Assembly: GCF_035325925.1 (NCBI RefSeq)
Contig: NZ_DAOKZA010000017.1
Location: 8,070-72,069 of the forward strand
DNA from: Calidifontimicrobium sp035325925
GTDB lineage: Bacteria; Pseudomonadota; Gammaproteobacteria; Burkholderiales; Burkholderiaceae_C
Reading direction: 5' to 3'
Length of the DNA stretch: 64,000 nucleotides
Below, in pieces: positions 17,733 through 25,732 of this stretch; the first letter of the stretch is position 1; every line of letters starts with the position of its first letter. The notes below the pieces were generated by a model, which worked only from the letters and a program-made list of their open reading frames with translations, was not told the DNA's origin and made no database searches. The position numbers were made by a program, and so were the translations under genes.

Positions 17733-18530
17733 CTAGCGGTGGGACGGCTCGTCGGAACGGGTCAGCGTGTAGGCGGCGACGATGGGGATGAACGTCAGCG
17801 CGATGATCACCACGGCCACCACGTTGGTCACCGGGCGCTGGCGCGGGCGGATCAGCTCCTGCAGCATCCAGATCGGCAGCGTGGTCTGCTGGCCGGCGGT
17901 GAAGGTGGTCACGATGACCTCGTCGAAGCTCAGTGCGAACGCGAGCAGCCCGCCGGCGAGCAACGCCGAACCGAGCTGCGGCGCGATCACGTAACGCAGC
18001 GTCTGGAACGCGTCGGCGCCGAGGTCCATCGATGCCTCGATCAGGTTCGGGTTCAGCCGCCGCAGCCGCGCCACCGCGTTGTTGAACACGACCACCACGC
18101 AGAACGTCGCGTGACCGATCACGATGGTCCAGAAGCTGAACGGGATCTCGAGCGTGTGGTAGGCGCTGCGCAGCGCGATGCCGGTGATGATGCCGGGCAG
18201 CGCGATCGGCAGGATGAACAGCAGCGAGATCGCGTCGCGGCCGAAGAAGCGCGTGCGCGCGAGCGCCCCCGCGGCGAGGGACCCCAGCACCAGCGCGACC
18301 AGCGTCGACACCGCGGCGACCTGCATCGACAGCGTGATGGCCGCCCACACGTCCTCGCGCTGCCAGGCCACCGCAAACCACTGCGTCGTCAGCGCCGGCG
18401 GCGGGAACACGTAGCTCTTGTCCTCGGCGCTGAACGCGTACAGCACGATCAGCGCCAGCGGCACGTGCAGGAACGCGAGCACCGCCCCCGCGGCGATCTT
18501 CAGGCCCCAGGGCGCCTTGTCGCCCCTCAT
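17733..18530 (-). CDS. ydcV: Putrescine ABC transporter permease (YdcV/PotC type)
   Basis: The 265-residue inner-membrane permease has six hydrophobic segments. It carries the ABC permease EAA loop (EASMDLGADAFQTLRYVIAPQLGSAL), which docks on the ATPase. It pairs with YdcU to form the channel for putrescine or a related polyamine. It lies 105 bp downstream of ydcU, a gap filled by the GC-rich intergenic repeat, and 9 bp upstream of patD. Confidence 0.93.
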   Translation of the reverse strand: MRGDKAPWGLKIAAGAVLAFLHVPLALIVLYAFSAEDKSYVFPPPALTTQWFAVAWQREDVWAAITLSMQVAAVSTLVALVLGSLAAGALARTRFFGRDAISLLFILPIALPGIITGIALRSAYHTLEIPFSFWTIVIGHATFCVVVVFNNAVARLRRLNPNLIEASMDLGADAFQTLRYVIAPQLGSALLAGGLLAFALSFDEVIVTTFTAGQQTTLPIWMLQELIRPRQRPVTNVVAVVIIALTFIPIVAAYTLTRSDEPSHR

Positions 18531-18550
18531 CGCGAAGCTCCGACGCAGTC

Positions 18551-18635
18551 AAGCGGCCGCCGCGGATGCGGCTGCGCCGGTCCGCCGGCGGCGCCCCCCT
18601 GGGGGGGAAGCGCCGCAGGCGCCACGGGGGGGTGC
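18551..18635 (-). repeat. GC-rich post-stop intergenic repeat, copy in ydcU-ydcV gap
   Basis: Read on the minus strand it begins right after the ydcU stop: a C-run, a GGCGCCTGCGGCGC stem, a C-run, GGGGGGCGCCGCC, and a stem around GGCGCAGCC ending at GCGGCGGCC. The same architecture recurs at 20621, 24342, 31397, 46782, 53177 and 61031. No T-run follows. Confidence 0.75.
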
Positions 18636-19583
18636 CTAGAGCGCATCGAAGGCTCCCAGCCGCTTCGCGACCCAGAGGTAGACGCCGATGACGAAGATCG
18701 GCACCAGCGAAAACGCCGCCGCGAACGGGATGTTCCCGGCCACACCCTGCTGGCGATAGACGACCTGGCCGATGTACAGCGTGCTGTCGCCGATGACCTG
18801 CGGGATGATGTAGTCGCCCAGCGTCAGCGAGAACGTGAAGATCGATCCCGCCGCGACGCCCGGCATCGACAGCGGCGCGATGACCTTCCAGAACGTCGTC
18901 GACGGCGGCGCGCCGAGGTCGCCCGACGCCTCGATCAGCGACGCCGGGATGCGCTCGACCGAGGCCATGATCGGCAGCACCATGAAGGGCAGCCACATGT
19001 AGACGAAGACGACGAAGGTGCCCAGCGTCGAGAAGCTCAGGCTCGGTCCGCCGATGGCCGGCAGTGAGAGCAACGCGTCGATGACCCAGGTCGTGCCGGT
19101 CGCCTCGGCGACCCAGCTGATCGCGCCTTCCTTTGCCAGCAGCAGCTTCCACGCGTACAGCCGCACGAGGTAGCTCGACCACAGCGGCAGCATCACCAGG
19201 ATGTAACACGCCGCCTTCCACGGGCCGGTCGCGTGGCGCGCCATCAGGTACGCCAGCGGGAAGCCGAGCGCGACGCAGGCGAGCGTGACGGCGACGGCCA
19301 TCGCCACGGTGCGACGCATCACGTCGAGGTTCGCGGGGCTGGCGAGCTCGACGAAGTTCTTCAGCGTGAACTCGCGCACCACCTGCCCGGTGAAGTCGTC
19401 GAGACCGAAAAACGCGTTGGCCAGCAGCGCGAACAGGCTGCCCAGGTAGATCACGCCGAACCACAGCAGCGGCGGGGCCAGCAACGCGAGCAGCAGCAGC
19501 CCGCGGCGCGAGTACAGCAGGTCCGACAGACGGCGGCGCGCGCCGGCCGGCGGCGTCGACGCGATCGCCGCGCCCATGTTCAC
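18636..19583 (-). CDS. ydcU: Putrescine ABC transporter permease (YdcU/PotB type)
   Basis: The 315-residue permease has an N-terminal helix (LLLLALLAPPLLWFGVIYLG) and further membrane segments. Its EAA loop is EASGDLGAPPSTTFWKVIAPLSMPG. It matches the PotB/YdcU half of polyamine uptake systems. It overlaps ydcT by 4 bp (19580-19583), showing translational coupling. A palindromic repeat separates it from ydcV. Confidence 0.94.
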   Translation of the reverse strand: MNMGAAIASTPPAGARRRLSDLLYSRRGLLLLALLAPPLLWFGVIYLGSLFALLANAFFGLDDFTGQVVREFTLKNFVELASPANLDVMRRTVAMAVAVTLACVALGFPLAYLMARHATGPWKAACYILVMLPLWSSYLVRLYAWKLLLAKEGAISWVAEATGTTWVIDALLSLPAIGGPSLSFSTLGTFVVFVYMWLPFMVLPIMASVERIPASLIEASGDLGAPPSTTFWKVIAPLSMPGVAAGSIFTFSLTLGDYIIPQVIGDSTLYIGQVVYRQQGVAGNIPFAAAFSLVPIFVIGVYLWVAKRLGAFDAL

Positions 19584-20593
19584 GCGCGCGAGCCCTGCAG
19601 CGGATGCACCGCGTGCGCGTCCCAGTGCAGGTGCACGGTGGCGCCGGCCTCGGGCGCACGCCGTCCGGGCGCCTCGGGAAGGTCGGCCTGCAGCGTGCAG
19701 CCGTCGAGTGCGACGCGCAAGCGGGTGAAGGCGCCGAAGTACTGGACCTCGGTGACGGTGCCACCCGCGCGTGCACCGGCGGCGTCGCCGACGCGGATGC
19801 GTTCCGGGCGCAGCATCGCCGCCGCGTGCCCCGTCAGACGCTGCGCGGCGTCACCGTCGAGCACGTTGGCCGCACCGACGAACTGCGCGACGAAGCGCGT
19901 CGCCGGCGCGTCGTAGACCTGTTGCGGCGTGCCGACCTGCTCGAGGCGGCCGGCATGGAACACGCCGATGCGGTCGCTCATCGACAGCGCCTCGTGCTGG
20001 TCGTGCGTGATGAACAGGAACGTGATGCCCAGCCGGCGCTGCAACGCCTTGAGCTCGCTTTGCATCTGTTCGCGCAGCTTCAGGTCGAGCGCGCCCAGCG
20101 GTTCGTCGAGCAGCAGCACCTGCGGCTGGTTGATCAGCGCGCGCGCCAGCGCCACGCGCTGGCGCTGCCCGCCGGACAGCTGACCGGGGCGCCGGTCGCC
20201 GACGCCGGCGAGCTCGACCAGCGCGAGCAGCTCTTCGGCGCGCCGCTCACGCTCGGCCTTCGGCACCTTGCGCACCATCAACGAGTACGCGACGTTGTCG
20301 CGGATGTTCATATGCGGGAACAGCGCATAGTCCTGGAACACGGTGTTCACCGGCCGCGCGTACGGTGGGCGCTGCGTGACGTCCTCGCCGCCGATCAGGA
20401 TGCGCCCCGCGGTCGGCAGCGTGAAGCCGCCGATCATGCGCAGGCACGTGGTCTTGCCCGAGCCCGATGGCCCGAGCAGCGTGAAGAACTCGCCGGCCTC
20501 GATCGTCAGGTCGACACCGTCGACGGCGCGCACGGCCGCCGCGCCGTGGCCGAAGACGCACGACACGCGCTCGAGCGTGACAGCGGTGGTCAT
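19580..20593 (-). CDS. ydcT: Putrescine ABC transporter ATP-binding protein
   Basis: The 337-residue ATPase energises the YdcUV channel. It has Walker A LLGPSGSGKTTCLRMIGG (about 39-56), a Q-loop in NTVFQDYALFPHM, signature LSGGQRQRVALARAL, Walker B LLLDEPLGALD and an H-loop in ITHDQHEAL. A C-terminal TOBE domain follows from about 270. This is the PotA/YdcT arrangement. It overlaps ydcU by 4 bp and lies 113 bp after ydcS; that gap contains the intergenic repeat. Confidence 0.95.
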   Translation of the reverse strand: MTTAVTLERVSCVFGHGAAAVRAVDGVDLTIEAGEFFTLLGPSGSGKTTCLRMIGGFTLPTAGRILIGGEDVTQRPPYARPVNTVFQDYALFPHMNIRDNVAYSLMVRKVPKAERERRAEELLALVELAGVGDRRPGQLSGGQRQRVALARALINQPQVLLLDEPLGALDLKLREQMQSELKALQRRLGITFLFITHDQHEALSMSDRIGVFHAGRLEQVGTPQQVYDAPATRFVAQFVGAANVLDGDAAQRLTGHAAAMLRPERIRVGDAAGARAGGTVTEVQYFGAFTRLRVALDGCTLQADLPEAPGRRAPEAGATVHLHWDAHAVHPLQGSRA

Positions 20594-20620
20594 GGGGATG
20601 CCGTCGGGATGTGGTGTGCA

Positions 20621-20706
20621 CGCCGACGCCGCGGAACCGGCCGGGCCGGTCCGCTGGCGTCACCCCCACGAGGGGGGGCGGCGTCAGCCGCTGCGGGGGT
20701 GGGCCG
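20621..20706 (-). repeat. GC-rich post-stop intergenic repeat, copy in ydcS-ydcT gap
   Basis: It starts just after the ydcS stop on the minus strand. It has the CCCACCCCCGCAGCGG start, a C-run, and the GGACCGG...CCGGTTCCGCGGCG tail seen in the other copies. By analogy with REP elements in maltose and histidine transport operons it may raise the level of binding protein relative to ATPase and permeases (inference). Confidence 0.7.
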
Positions 20707-21876
20707 TCACCTGCCGCCGAGGATGGCGATGTAGTCGGTGACCCAGCGGTGGTAGGGCACGCAGCCGGCGCTGTGCGACTTGCACTGACTCACCGGGGTG
20801 CGCCAGAAGCTGATCTTGTCGAACGCGTCGTAGCCCTGCCTCGAGCAGCCGTCGTCACCGAGCAGCTTGTTGCCCTTGCACGCCGCCGGCACCGCGGGCA
20901 CCGAGCCGAACCAGGCCGCCAGGTCGCCCTGCAGCTTCGGGTTCAGCGAGTGCTCGAGCCACAGGTAGGCGCAGTTCGGGTTCTTCGCGTCGACGTGCAT
21001 CATCGTGCTGTCGGCCCAGCCGGTGGCGCCCTCGACCGGCACCACGGTGGCCACCGGGCGATTCTTCGACTTCAGGATGTTGGCCATGAACTGCCAGCTG
21101 CTCGACGCCACGACGCCCTCGTTGGTGAAGTCGTCGATCTGCACGAAGGCGTCGTGCCAGTACTTGCCCACGAGTTTGCGCTGGCCGCGCAGCAGCTCGA
21201 GGGCCGCCTTGTACTGGTCCTCGGTCAGTTCGTACGGGTCCTTGATGCCGAGCTCGGGGCGCTTCTTCATCAGGTACAGCGCCGCGTCGGCGATGTAGAT
21301 CGGCCCGTCGAAGGCCTGCACGCGCCCCTTGTTGCTCTTGCCGTCGGGCAGCGTCTGCTCCTCGAAGACCACGCCCCAGCTGGTCGGCGGCTTGTCCTTG
21401 AAGACGTTGGTGTTGTACATCAGCACGTTCCAGCCCCACTGGTACGGCACGCCGTAGTGCGTGTTGCCCTCGTAGTGCCAGGGGGCCTTCTGCAGCCGCG
21501 GGTCGATGTGCTTGTAGCTCGGGATCAGGCCGACGTTGATCGGCTGCACCTTCTTGCCGCGGATCAGCCGCGTACTCGCGTCGCCCGACGCCGTGACGAG
21601 GTCGAAGCCGCCCTCGTTCATCAGCGCGACCATCTCGTCCGACGTGCCGGCGGTCTTCACGTTGACCTTGCAGCCGGTCTTCTTCTCGAAGTCGGTGACC
21701 CAGTCGAAGTTCTTGTCGGTCGCGCCGCGCTCGATGTAGCCGGGCCAGGCGACGATGTCGACGCGGCCCTCGCCCTTGCCGAGCTTCTGCAGCGCGCCTT
21801 TCTGTGCCAGCGCCGGGGTGGCCAGCGCCACGGCAGCGGTCAGGGCCAGCCAGCGGATTGCACAAGGTCGATTCAT
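20707..21876 (-). CDS. ydcS: Periplasmic putrescine-binding protein (YdcS type)
   Basis: The 389-residue solute-binding protein has a Sec signal peptide (MNRPCAIRWLALTAAVALATPALA, cleavage after ALA). The mature part follows Escherichia coli YdcS closely: VDIVAWPGYIERGATDK, SDEMVALMNEGGFDLVTASG, VPYQWGWNVLMYNT, LPDGKSNKGRVQAFDGPIYI, and the end YHRWVTDYIAILGGR. YdcS has also been reported to have polyhydroxybutyrate synthase activity. ATG 21876 is preceded by GGAGG. It is the first gene of the ydcSTUV-patD operon, divergent from prkA. Confidence 0.95.
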   Translation of the reverse strand: MNRPCAIRWLALTAAVALATPALAQKGALQKLGKGEGRVDIVAWPGYIERGATDKNFDWVTDFEKKTGCKVNVKTAGTSDEMVALMNEGGFDLVTASGDASTRLIRGKKVQPINVGLIPSYKHIDPRLQKAPWHYEGNTHYGVPYQWGWNVLMYNTNVFKDKPPTSWGVVFEEQTLPDGKSNKGRVQAFDGPIYIADAALYLMKKRPELGIKDPYELTEDQYKAALELLRGQRKLVGKYWHDAFVQIDDFTNEGVVASSSWQFMANILKSKNRPVATVVPVEGATGWADSTMMHVDAKNPNCAYLWLEHSLNPKLQGDLAAWFGSVPAVPAACKGNKLLGDDGCSRQGYDAFDKISFWRTPVSQCKSHSAGCVPYHRWVTDYIAILGGR

Positions 21877-22003
21877 GGATGCCTCCAAGGTTGTCGTCGC
21901 GGACGCTCGCAACGGTCGATCGTCGTCGGTCGGCGCACATCGCCACCGCTGCGCGACGTTAGCTGTCACCCCCGCCCATGTGAAATTCATTAATGCCGCG
22001 CCA

Positions 22004-22026
22004 AGCTATCGCATGACGAGATAGCT
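22004..22026. promoter_or_regulatory. Inverted repeat upstream of ydcS
   Basis: AGCTATC and GATAGCT form a 7-bp dyad with a 9-bp spacer, about 130 bp upstream of the ydcS start, in an AT-richer stretch that also holds ATTCATTAATG. It looks like an operator, but the cognate regulator is not identifiable. Confidence 0.4.
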
Positions 22027-22057
22027 AGGGTTTGTGCCCACTATTTCGCGAGCGCGG

Positions 22058-22074
22058 TGCGCCAAGTCGGTGCG
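22058..22074 (+). promoter_or_regulatory. NtrC-like binding site
   Basis: TGCGCC-AAGTC-GGTGCG has the dyad and 5-bp spacing of NtrC sites (TGCACC-N5-GGTGCA). It lies about 145 bp upstream of the predicted sigma-54 transcription start of prkA and about 180 bp upstream of ydcS. The Escherichia coli counterparts ydcSTUV and yeaGH are both in the nitrogen-limitation regulon. Confidence 0.55.
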
Positions 22075-22184
22075 CGAATCGCCCCGATCAGGGCGAAGTG
22101 GCCGTGCTGGTGCTGTCAGCCCAACGCCGGGGCGCCGCGTTGAGGCTTCAGGGCGGCCCCGACTTGACGGCGGTGGGGCCGGCA

Positions 22185-22200
22185 GGGCATGGTCCTTGCT
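22185..22200 (+). promoter_or_regulatory. Sigma-54 promoter for prkA operon
   Basis: GGGCAT-GGTCC-TTGCT matches TGGCAC-N5-TTGCW, with the GG and GC doublets exactly 10 bp apart. Predicted start is near 22211, leaving about 208 nt of leader before prkA. The leader contains no gene I can support. Confidence 0.6.
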
Positions 22201-22418
22201 GGGAGTCGGGCAGGAACAGGCGCACAAAGTGCACGTTGCTCGCCCGATGCGGCGACGGCCGATCGACGAAGCTGGAGACGAGCGCACGCTGGACCGCACA
22301 CGCTGAAGGCCGGAAAGCTCTGATGGCGCCTGGGCCCGTACAGCCGGGACTTCATCAGAACTTCCCAGACACGCGGGGCCGGGGATCGCCCGTGTGTCTT
22401 CCGAATCAGGAGGTCCGC

Positions 22419-24341
22419 ATGGACGTGATCAGCCGGCTCAAGGATCGATACGAACGCTTGCGCGAGGAAGAACTCTCGCTCGAGGACTACCTCGCCGAGT
22501 GCAAGCGCAACCCGCTGGCCTACGCCACCGCCGCCGAGCGCATGCTGCAGGCGATCGGCGAGCCGCAGATGGTCGACACGCGCAACGACCCGCGCCTGTC
22601 TCGCATCTTCGCCAACAAGATCATCAAGATCTACCCGGCCTTCGCCGAGTTCTACGGCATGGAGGACTCGATCGAGCAGGTCGTGTCCTACTTCCGCCAC
22701 GCGGCGCAGGGGCTGGAGGAGAAGAAGCAGATCCTCTACCTGCTCGGGCCGGTGGGTGGCGGCAAGAGCTCGATCGCCGAGCGCCTGAAGCAGCTGATGG
22801 AGCAGGTGCCGTTCTACGCGATCAAGGGGTCGCCGGTGAACGAGTCGCCGCTGGGCCTGTTCGACCCGGTCGAGGACGGGCCGATCCTGGACAAGGAGTA
22901 CGGCATCCCGCCGCGCTACCTGAACCGCATCCTGTCGCCGTGGGCGGTCAAGCGGCTCGAGGAGTTCGGCGGCGACATCCGCAGGTTCCGCGTCGTCAAG
23001 CGGCACCCGTCGATCCTCAAGCAGATCGCGATCAGCAAGACCGAGCCGGGCGACGAGAACAACCAGGACATCAGCTCGCTGGTCGGCAAGGTCGACATCC
23101 GCAAGCTCGAGACCTACGCGCAGGACGACCCCGACGCCTACAGCTACTCGGGCGGGCTGTGCCTAGCCAACCAAGGCCTGCTCGAGTTCGTCGAGATGTT
23201 CAAGGCGCCGATCAAAGTGCTGCACCCGCTGCTGACCGCCACGCAGGAGGGCAACTTCAAGGGCACCGAGGGGTTCGGCGCGATCCCCTTCGACGGCGTG
23301 ATCCTCGCGCACAGCAACGAAAGCGAGTGGAAGGCGTTCCGCAACAACAAGAACAACGAGGCCTTCCTCGACCGCATCTACATCGTCAAGGTGCCGTACT
23401 GCCTGCGTGTGTCGGAAGAGGTGAAGATCTACGACAAGCTGATCCGCCACTCGTCGCTGGCCGACGCCACCTGCGCGCCGGGCACGCTGAAGATGATGGC
23501 GCAGTTCTCGGTGCTCACGCGGCTGAAGGAGCCCGAGAACAGCTCGATCTTCAGCAAGATGCTGGTCTACGACGGCGACAACCTCAAGGACACCGACCCG
23601 CGCGCGAAGAGCATCCAGGAGTACCGCGACTACGCCGGCGTCGATGAAGGCATGAGCGGCGTGTCGACGCGTTTCGCGTTCAAGATCCTGTCGAAGGTGT
23701 TCAACTTCGACAGCCAGGAAGTCGCGGCCAACCCGGTGCACCTGATGTACGTGCTCGAGCAGCAGATCGAGCGCGAGCAGTTCCCGCCCGAGCTCGAGCA
23801 GAAGTACATCGGATTCATCAAGGAGCAGCTCGCGCCGCGCTACGCCGAGTTCATCGGCAAGGAGATCCAGACCGCCTACCTCGAGAGCTACTCCGAATAC
23901 GGGCAGAACATCTTCGACCGCTACGTGACCTACGCCGACTACTGGATCCAGGACCACGAGTACCGCGACACCGACACCGGCGAGGTGTTCGACCGCGCGG
24001 CGCTGAACGCCGAGCTCGAGAAGATCGAGAAGCCCGCCGGCATCGCCAACCCGAAGGACTTCCGCAACGAGATCGTCAACTTCGTGCTGCGCGCGCGCGC
24101 CAGCAACCAGGGCAAGAACCCGAACTGGACCAGCTACGAGAAGCTGCGCACCGTGATCGAGAAGAAGATGTTCTCGAACACCGAGGAGCTGCTGCCGGTG
24201 ATCAGCTTCAACGCCAAGGCCAGCGCCGACGAGGCCAAGAAGCACGAGGACTTCGTGACCCGCATGGTCGCCAAGGGCTACACGCCCAAGCAGGTGCGCC
24301 TGCTGTGCGAGTGGTACCTGCGTGTGAGGAAGAGTTCATGA
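22419..24341 (+). CDS. prkA: PrkA/YeaG serine protein kinase
   Basis: The 640-residue AAA+-type protein kinase acts in stationary-phase and nitrogen-stress adaptation. It has Walker A YLLGPVGGGKSSIAERLK (about 107-124), ATQEGNFKGTEGFGAIPFDG, AHSNESEWKAFRNNKNNEAFLDR and a C-terminal PrkA kinase domain ending YTPKQVRLLCEWYLRVRKSS. ATG 22419 is preceded by AGGAGG at 22408-22413. The longer open frame upstream is promoter and leader. It is the first gene of prkA-yeaH-ycgB, the usual three-gene set. Confidence 0.97.
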   Translation: MDVISRLKDRYERLREEELSLEDYLAECKRNPLAYATAAERMLQAIGEPQMVDTRNDPRLSRIFANKIIKIYPAFAEFYGMEDSIEQVVSYFRHAAQGLEEKKQILYLLGPVGGGKSSIAERLKQLMEQVPFYAIKGSPVNESPLGLFDPVEDGPILDKEYGIPPRYLNRILSPWAVKRLEEFGGDIRRFRVVKRHPSILKQIAISKTEPGDENNQDISSLVGKVDIRKLETYAQDDPDAYSYSGGLCLANQGLLEFVEMFKAPIKVLHPLLTATQEGNFKGTEGFGAIPFDGVILAHSNESEWKAFRNNKNNEAFLDRIYIVKVPYCLRVSEEVKIYDKLIRHSSLADATCAPGTLKMMAQFSVLTRLKEPENSSIFSKMLVYDGDNLKDTDPRAKSIQEYRDYAGVDEGMSGVSTRFAFKILSKVFNFDSQEVAANPVHLMYVLEQQIEREQFPPELEQKYIGFIKEQLAPRYAEFIGKEIQTAYLESYSEYGQNIFDRYVTYADYWIQDHEYRDTDTGEVFDRAALNAELEKIEKPAGIANPKDFRNEIVNFVLRARASNQGKNPNWTSYEKLRTVIEKKMFSNTEELLPVISFNAKASADEAKKHEDFVTRMVAKGYTPKQVRLLCEWYLRVRKSS

Positions 24342-24433
24342 ACCCCCCCCGAAGGGGCCTTCGGCCGCCTCCCCCCCAGGGGGGCGCCGCCAGCGGCCCG
24401 GCGAAGCCGGTTCCGCGGCGGCGGCTCGGCTAG
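24342..24433 (+). repeat. GC-rich post-stop intergenic repeat, copy in prkA-yeaH gap
   Basis: It begins at the prkA stop (TGA then a C-run) and contains GAAGGGGCCTTCGG, a C-run, GGGGGGCGCCGCCAGCGG, GGCGAAGCCGG and TTCCGCGGCGGC. It sits inside the operon, so full termination is unlikely. Confidence 0.75.
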
Positions 24434-24451
24434 ATCGCAGGACTGCAACCC

Positions 24452-25732
24452 ATGGCGCTTCAATCAATCATCGACCGGCGGCTGGCGGGCAAGAACAAGT
24501 CGATCGGCAACCGCGAACGCTTCCTGCGCCGCTACAAGGACAAGATCCGCGAGGCGGTCAAGCGCGCGGTCGACGGGCGCGGCATCCGCGACATGGAGCG
24601 CGCCGAGGACATCTCGATCCCGAAGAAGGACCTCTCCGAACCGGTGTTCCACCACGGCCAGGGCGGCGTGCGCGAGACCGTGCACCCCGGCAACAAGGAG
24701 TACCTGAAGGGCGACCGCATCGAGCGCCCGAAGGGCGGCGGGGGCGGCGGCAGCGGCAAGGGGCAGGCCAGCGACTCGGGCGAGGGCGAGGACGACTTCG
24801 TCTTCACGCTGAGCAAGGAAGAGTTCATGCAGGTCTTCTTCGAGGACCTGGCGCTGCCGCACCTGGTGCGCACGCAGCTCGCCGAGACGCCGGAGTGGAA
24901 GTACCACCGCGCCGGCTTCACCAGCGACGGCACGCCGAACAACCTGCACGTGGTGCGCTCGATGCGCGGCGCGATCGGCCGGCGCATCGCGATCGGCTCG
25001 GGCGGCCGGCGCGAGTTGCGCGAGATGGAAGAGCGGCTCGCCGAGCTGCAGCGCTTCCCCGACGGCCGCGACGACGAGATCGCCGCGCTGAAGGCCGAGG
25101 TCGAGGCGCTGCGCAGCCGCCTGGCGCGCATTCCCTACCTCGACCCGATCGACCTGCGTTTCCGCAACCGCGTGCGCGTGCCGGTGCCGACCTCGAAGGC
25201 GGTGATGTTCTGCCTGATGGACGTCTCGGGGTCGATGGACGAGGCGCGCAAGGACCTGGCCAAGCGCTTCTTCATCCTGCTGTACCTGTTCCTGACCAAG
25301 CACTACGAGCGCATCGACATCGTCTTCATCCGCCACCACACGCAGGCGCAGGAAGTCGACGAGCAGAACTTCTTCCACGCCACCGAGACCGGGGGCACCG
25401 TGGTGTCGTCGGCGCTCGTGCTGATGGAGGAGATCATCCGCGCGCGCTACAGCCCGAGCGAGTGGAACATCTACGGGGCGCAGGCCAGCGACGGCGACAA
25501 CTGGCACCACGACAGCGGCCGCTGCCGCGAGCTGCTGGCGCAGAAGATCCTGCCGCGCACCCGTTACTACGCCTACGTGCAGGTCGCCGAGGAAGAGCAG
25601 AACCTGTGGGAGGAGTACACCCAGCTGCTCGGCACGCACCCTCACTTCGCGATGCGCAAGGCCACCGAGGCGTCGCAGATCTACCCGGTCTTCCGCGACC
25701 TGTTCAAGAAGGAAGGAGCCGCCGCGGCATGA
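24452..25732 (+). CDS. yeaH: YeaH/DUF444 family protein
   Basis: The 426-residue protein belongs to DUF444. It has a basic N-terminus, a glycine-rich linker (PKGGGGGGSGKGQ, about 93-105), and a von Willebrand-like part with the MIDAS-type motif CLMDVSGSMDEARKDLAKRFF near 255. Members are always found with PrkA and SpoVR-like proteins and are thought to work with the kinase under stress; the biochemical role is not settled. Its stop overlaps the ycgB start (ATGA, 25729-25732). Confidence 0.95.
   Translation: MALQSIIDRRLAGKNKSIGNRERFLRRYKDKIREAVKRAVDGRGIRDMERAEDISIPKKDLSEPVFHHGQGGVRETVHPGNKEYLKGDRIERPKGGGGGGSGKGQASDSGEGEDDFVFTLSKEEFMQVFFEDLALPHLVRTQLAETPEWKYHRAGFTSDGTPNNLHVVRSMRGAIGRRIAIGSGGRRELREMEERLAELQRFPDGRDDEIAALKAEVEALRSRLARIPYLDPIDLRFRNRVRVPVPTSKAVMFCLMDVSGSMDEARKDLAKRFFILLYLFLTKHYERIDIVFIRHHTQAQEVDEQNFFHATETGGTVVSSALVLMEEIIRARYSPSEWNIYGAQASDGDNWHHDSGRCRELLAQKILPRTRYYAYVQVAEEEQNLWEEYTQLLGTHPHFAMRKATEASQIYPVFRDLFKKEGAAAA

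Noticed and set aside
15696..19067. A 1123-codon open frame on the plus strand across otsB and the ydc genes.
   Set aside because: Low-complexity Arg/His/Asp composition, and it lies entirely opposite well-supported minus-strand genes.
21877..22060. A sigma-54 promoter for ydcS on the minus strand (GGCAC...GC around 22024-22038).
   Set aside because: The GG and GC doublets are 11 bp apart, not 10, which normally abolishes sigma-54 recognition.
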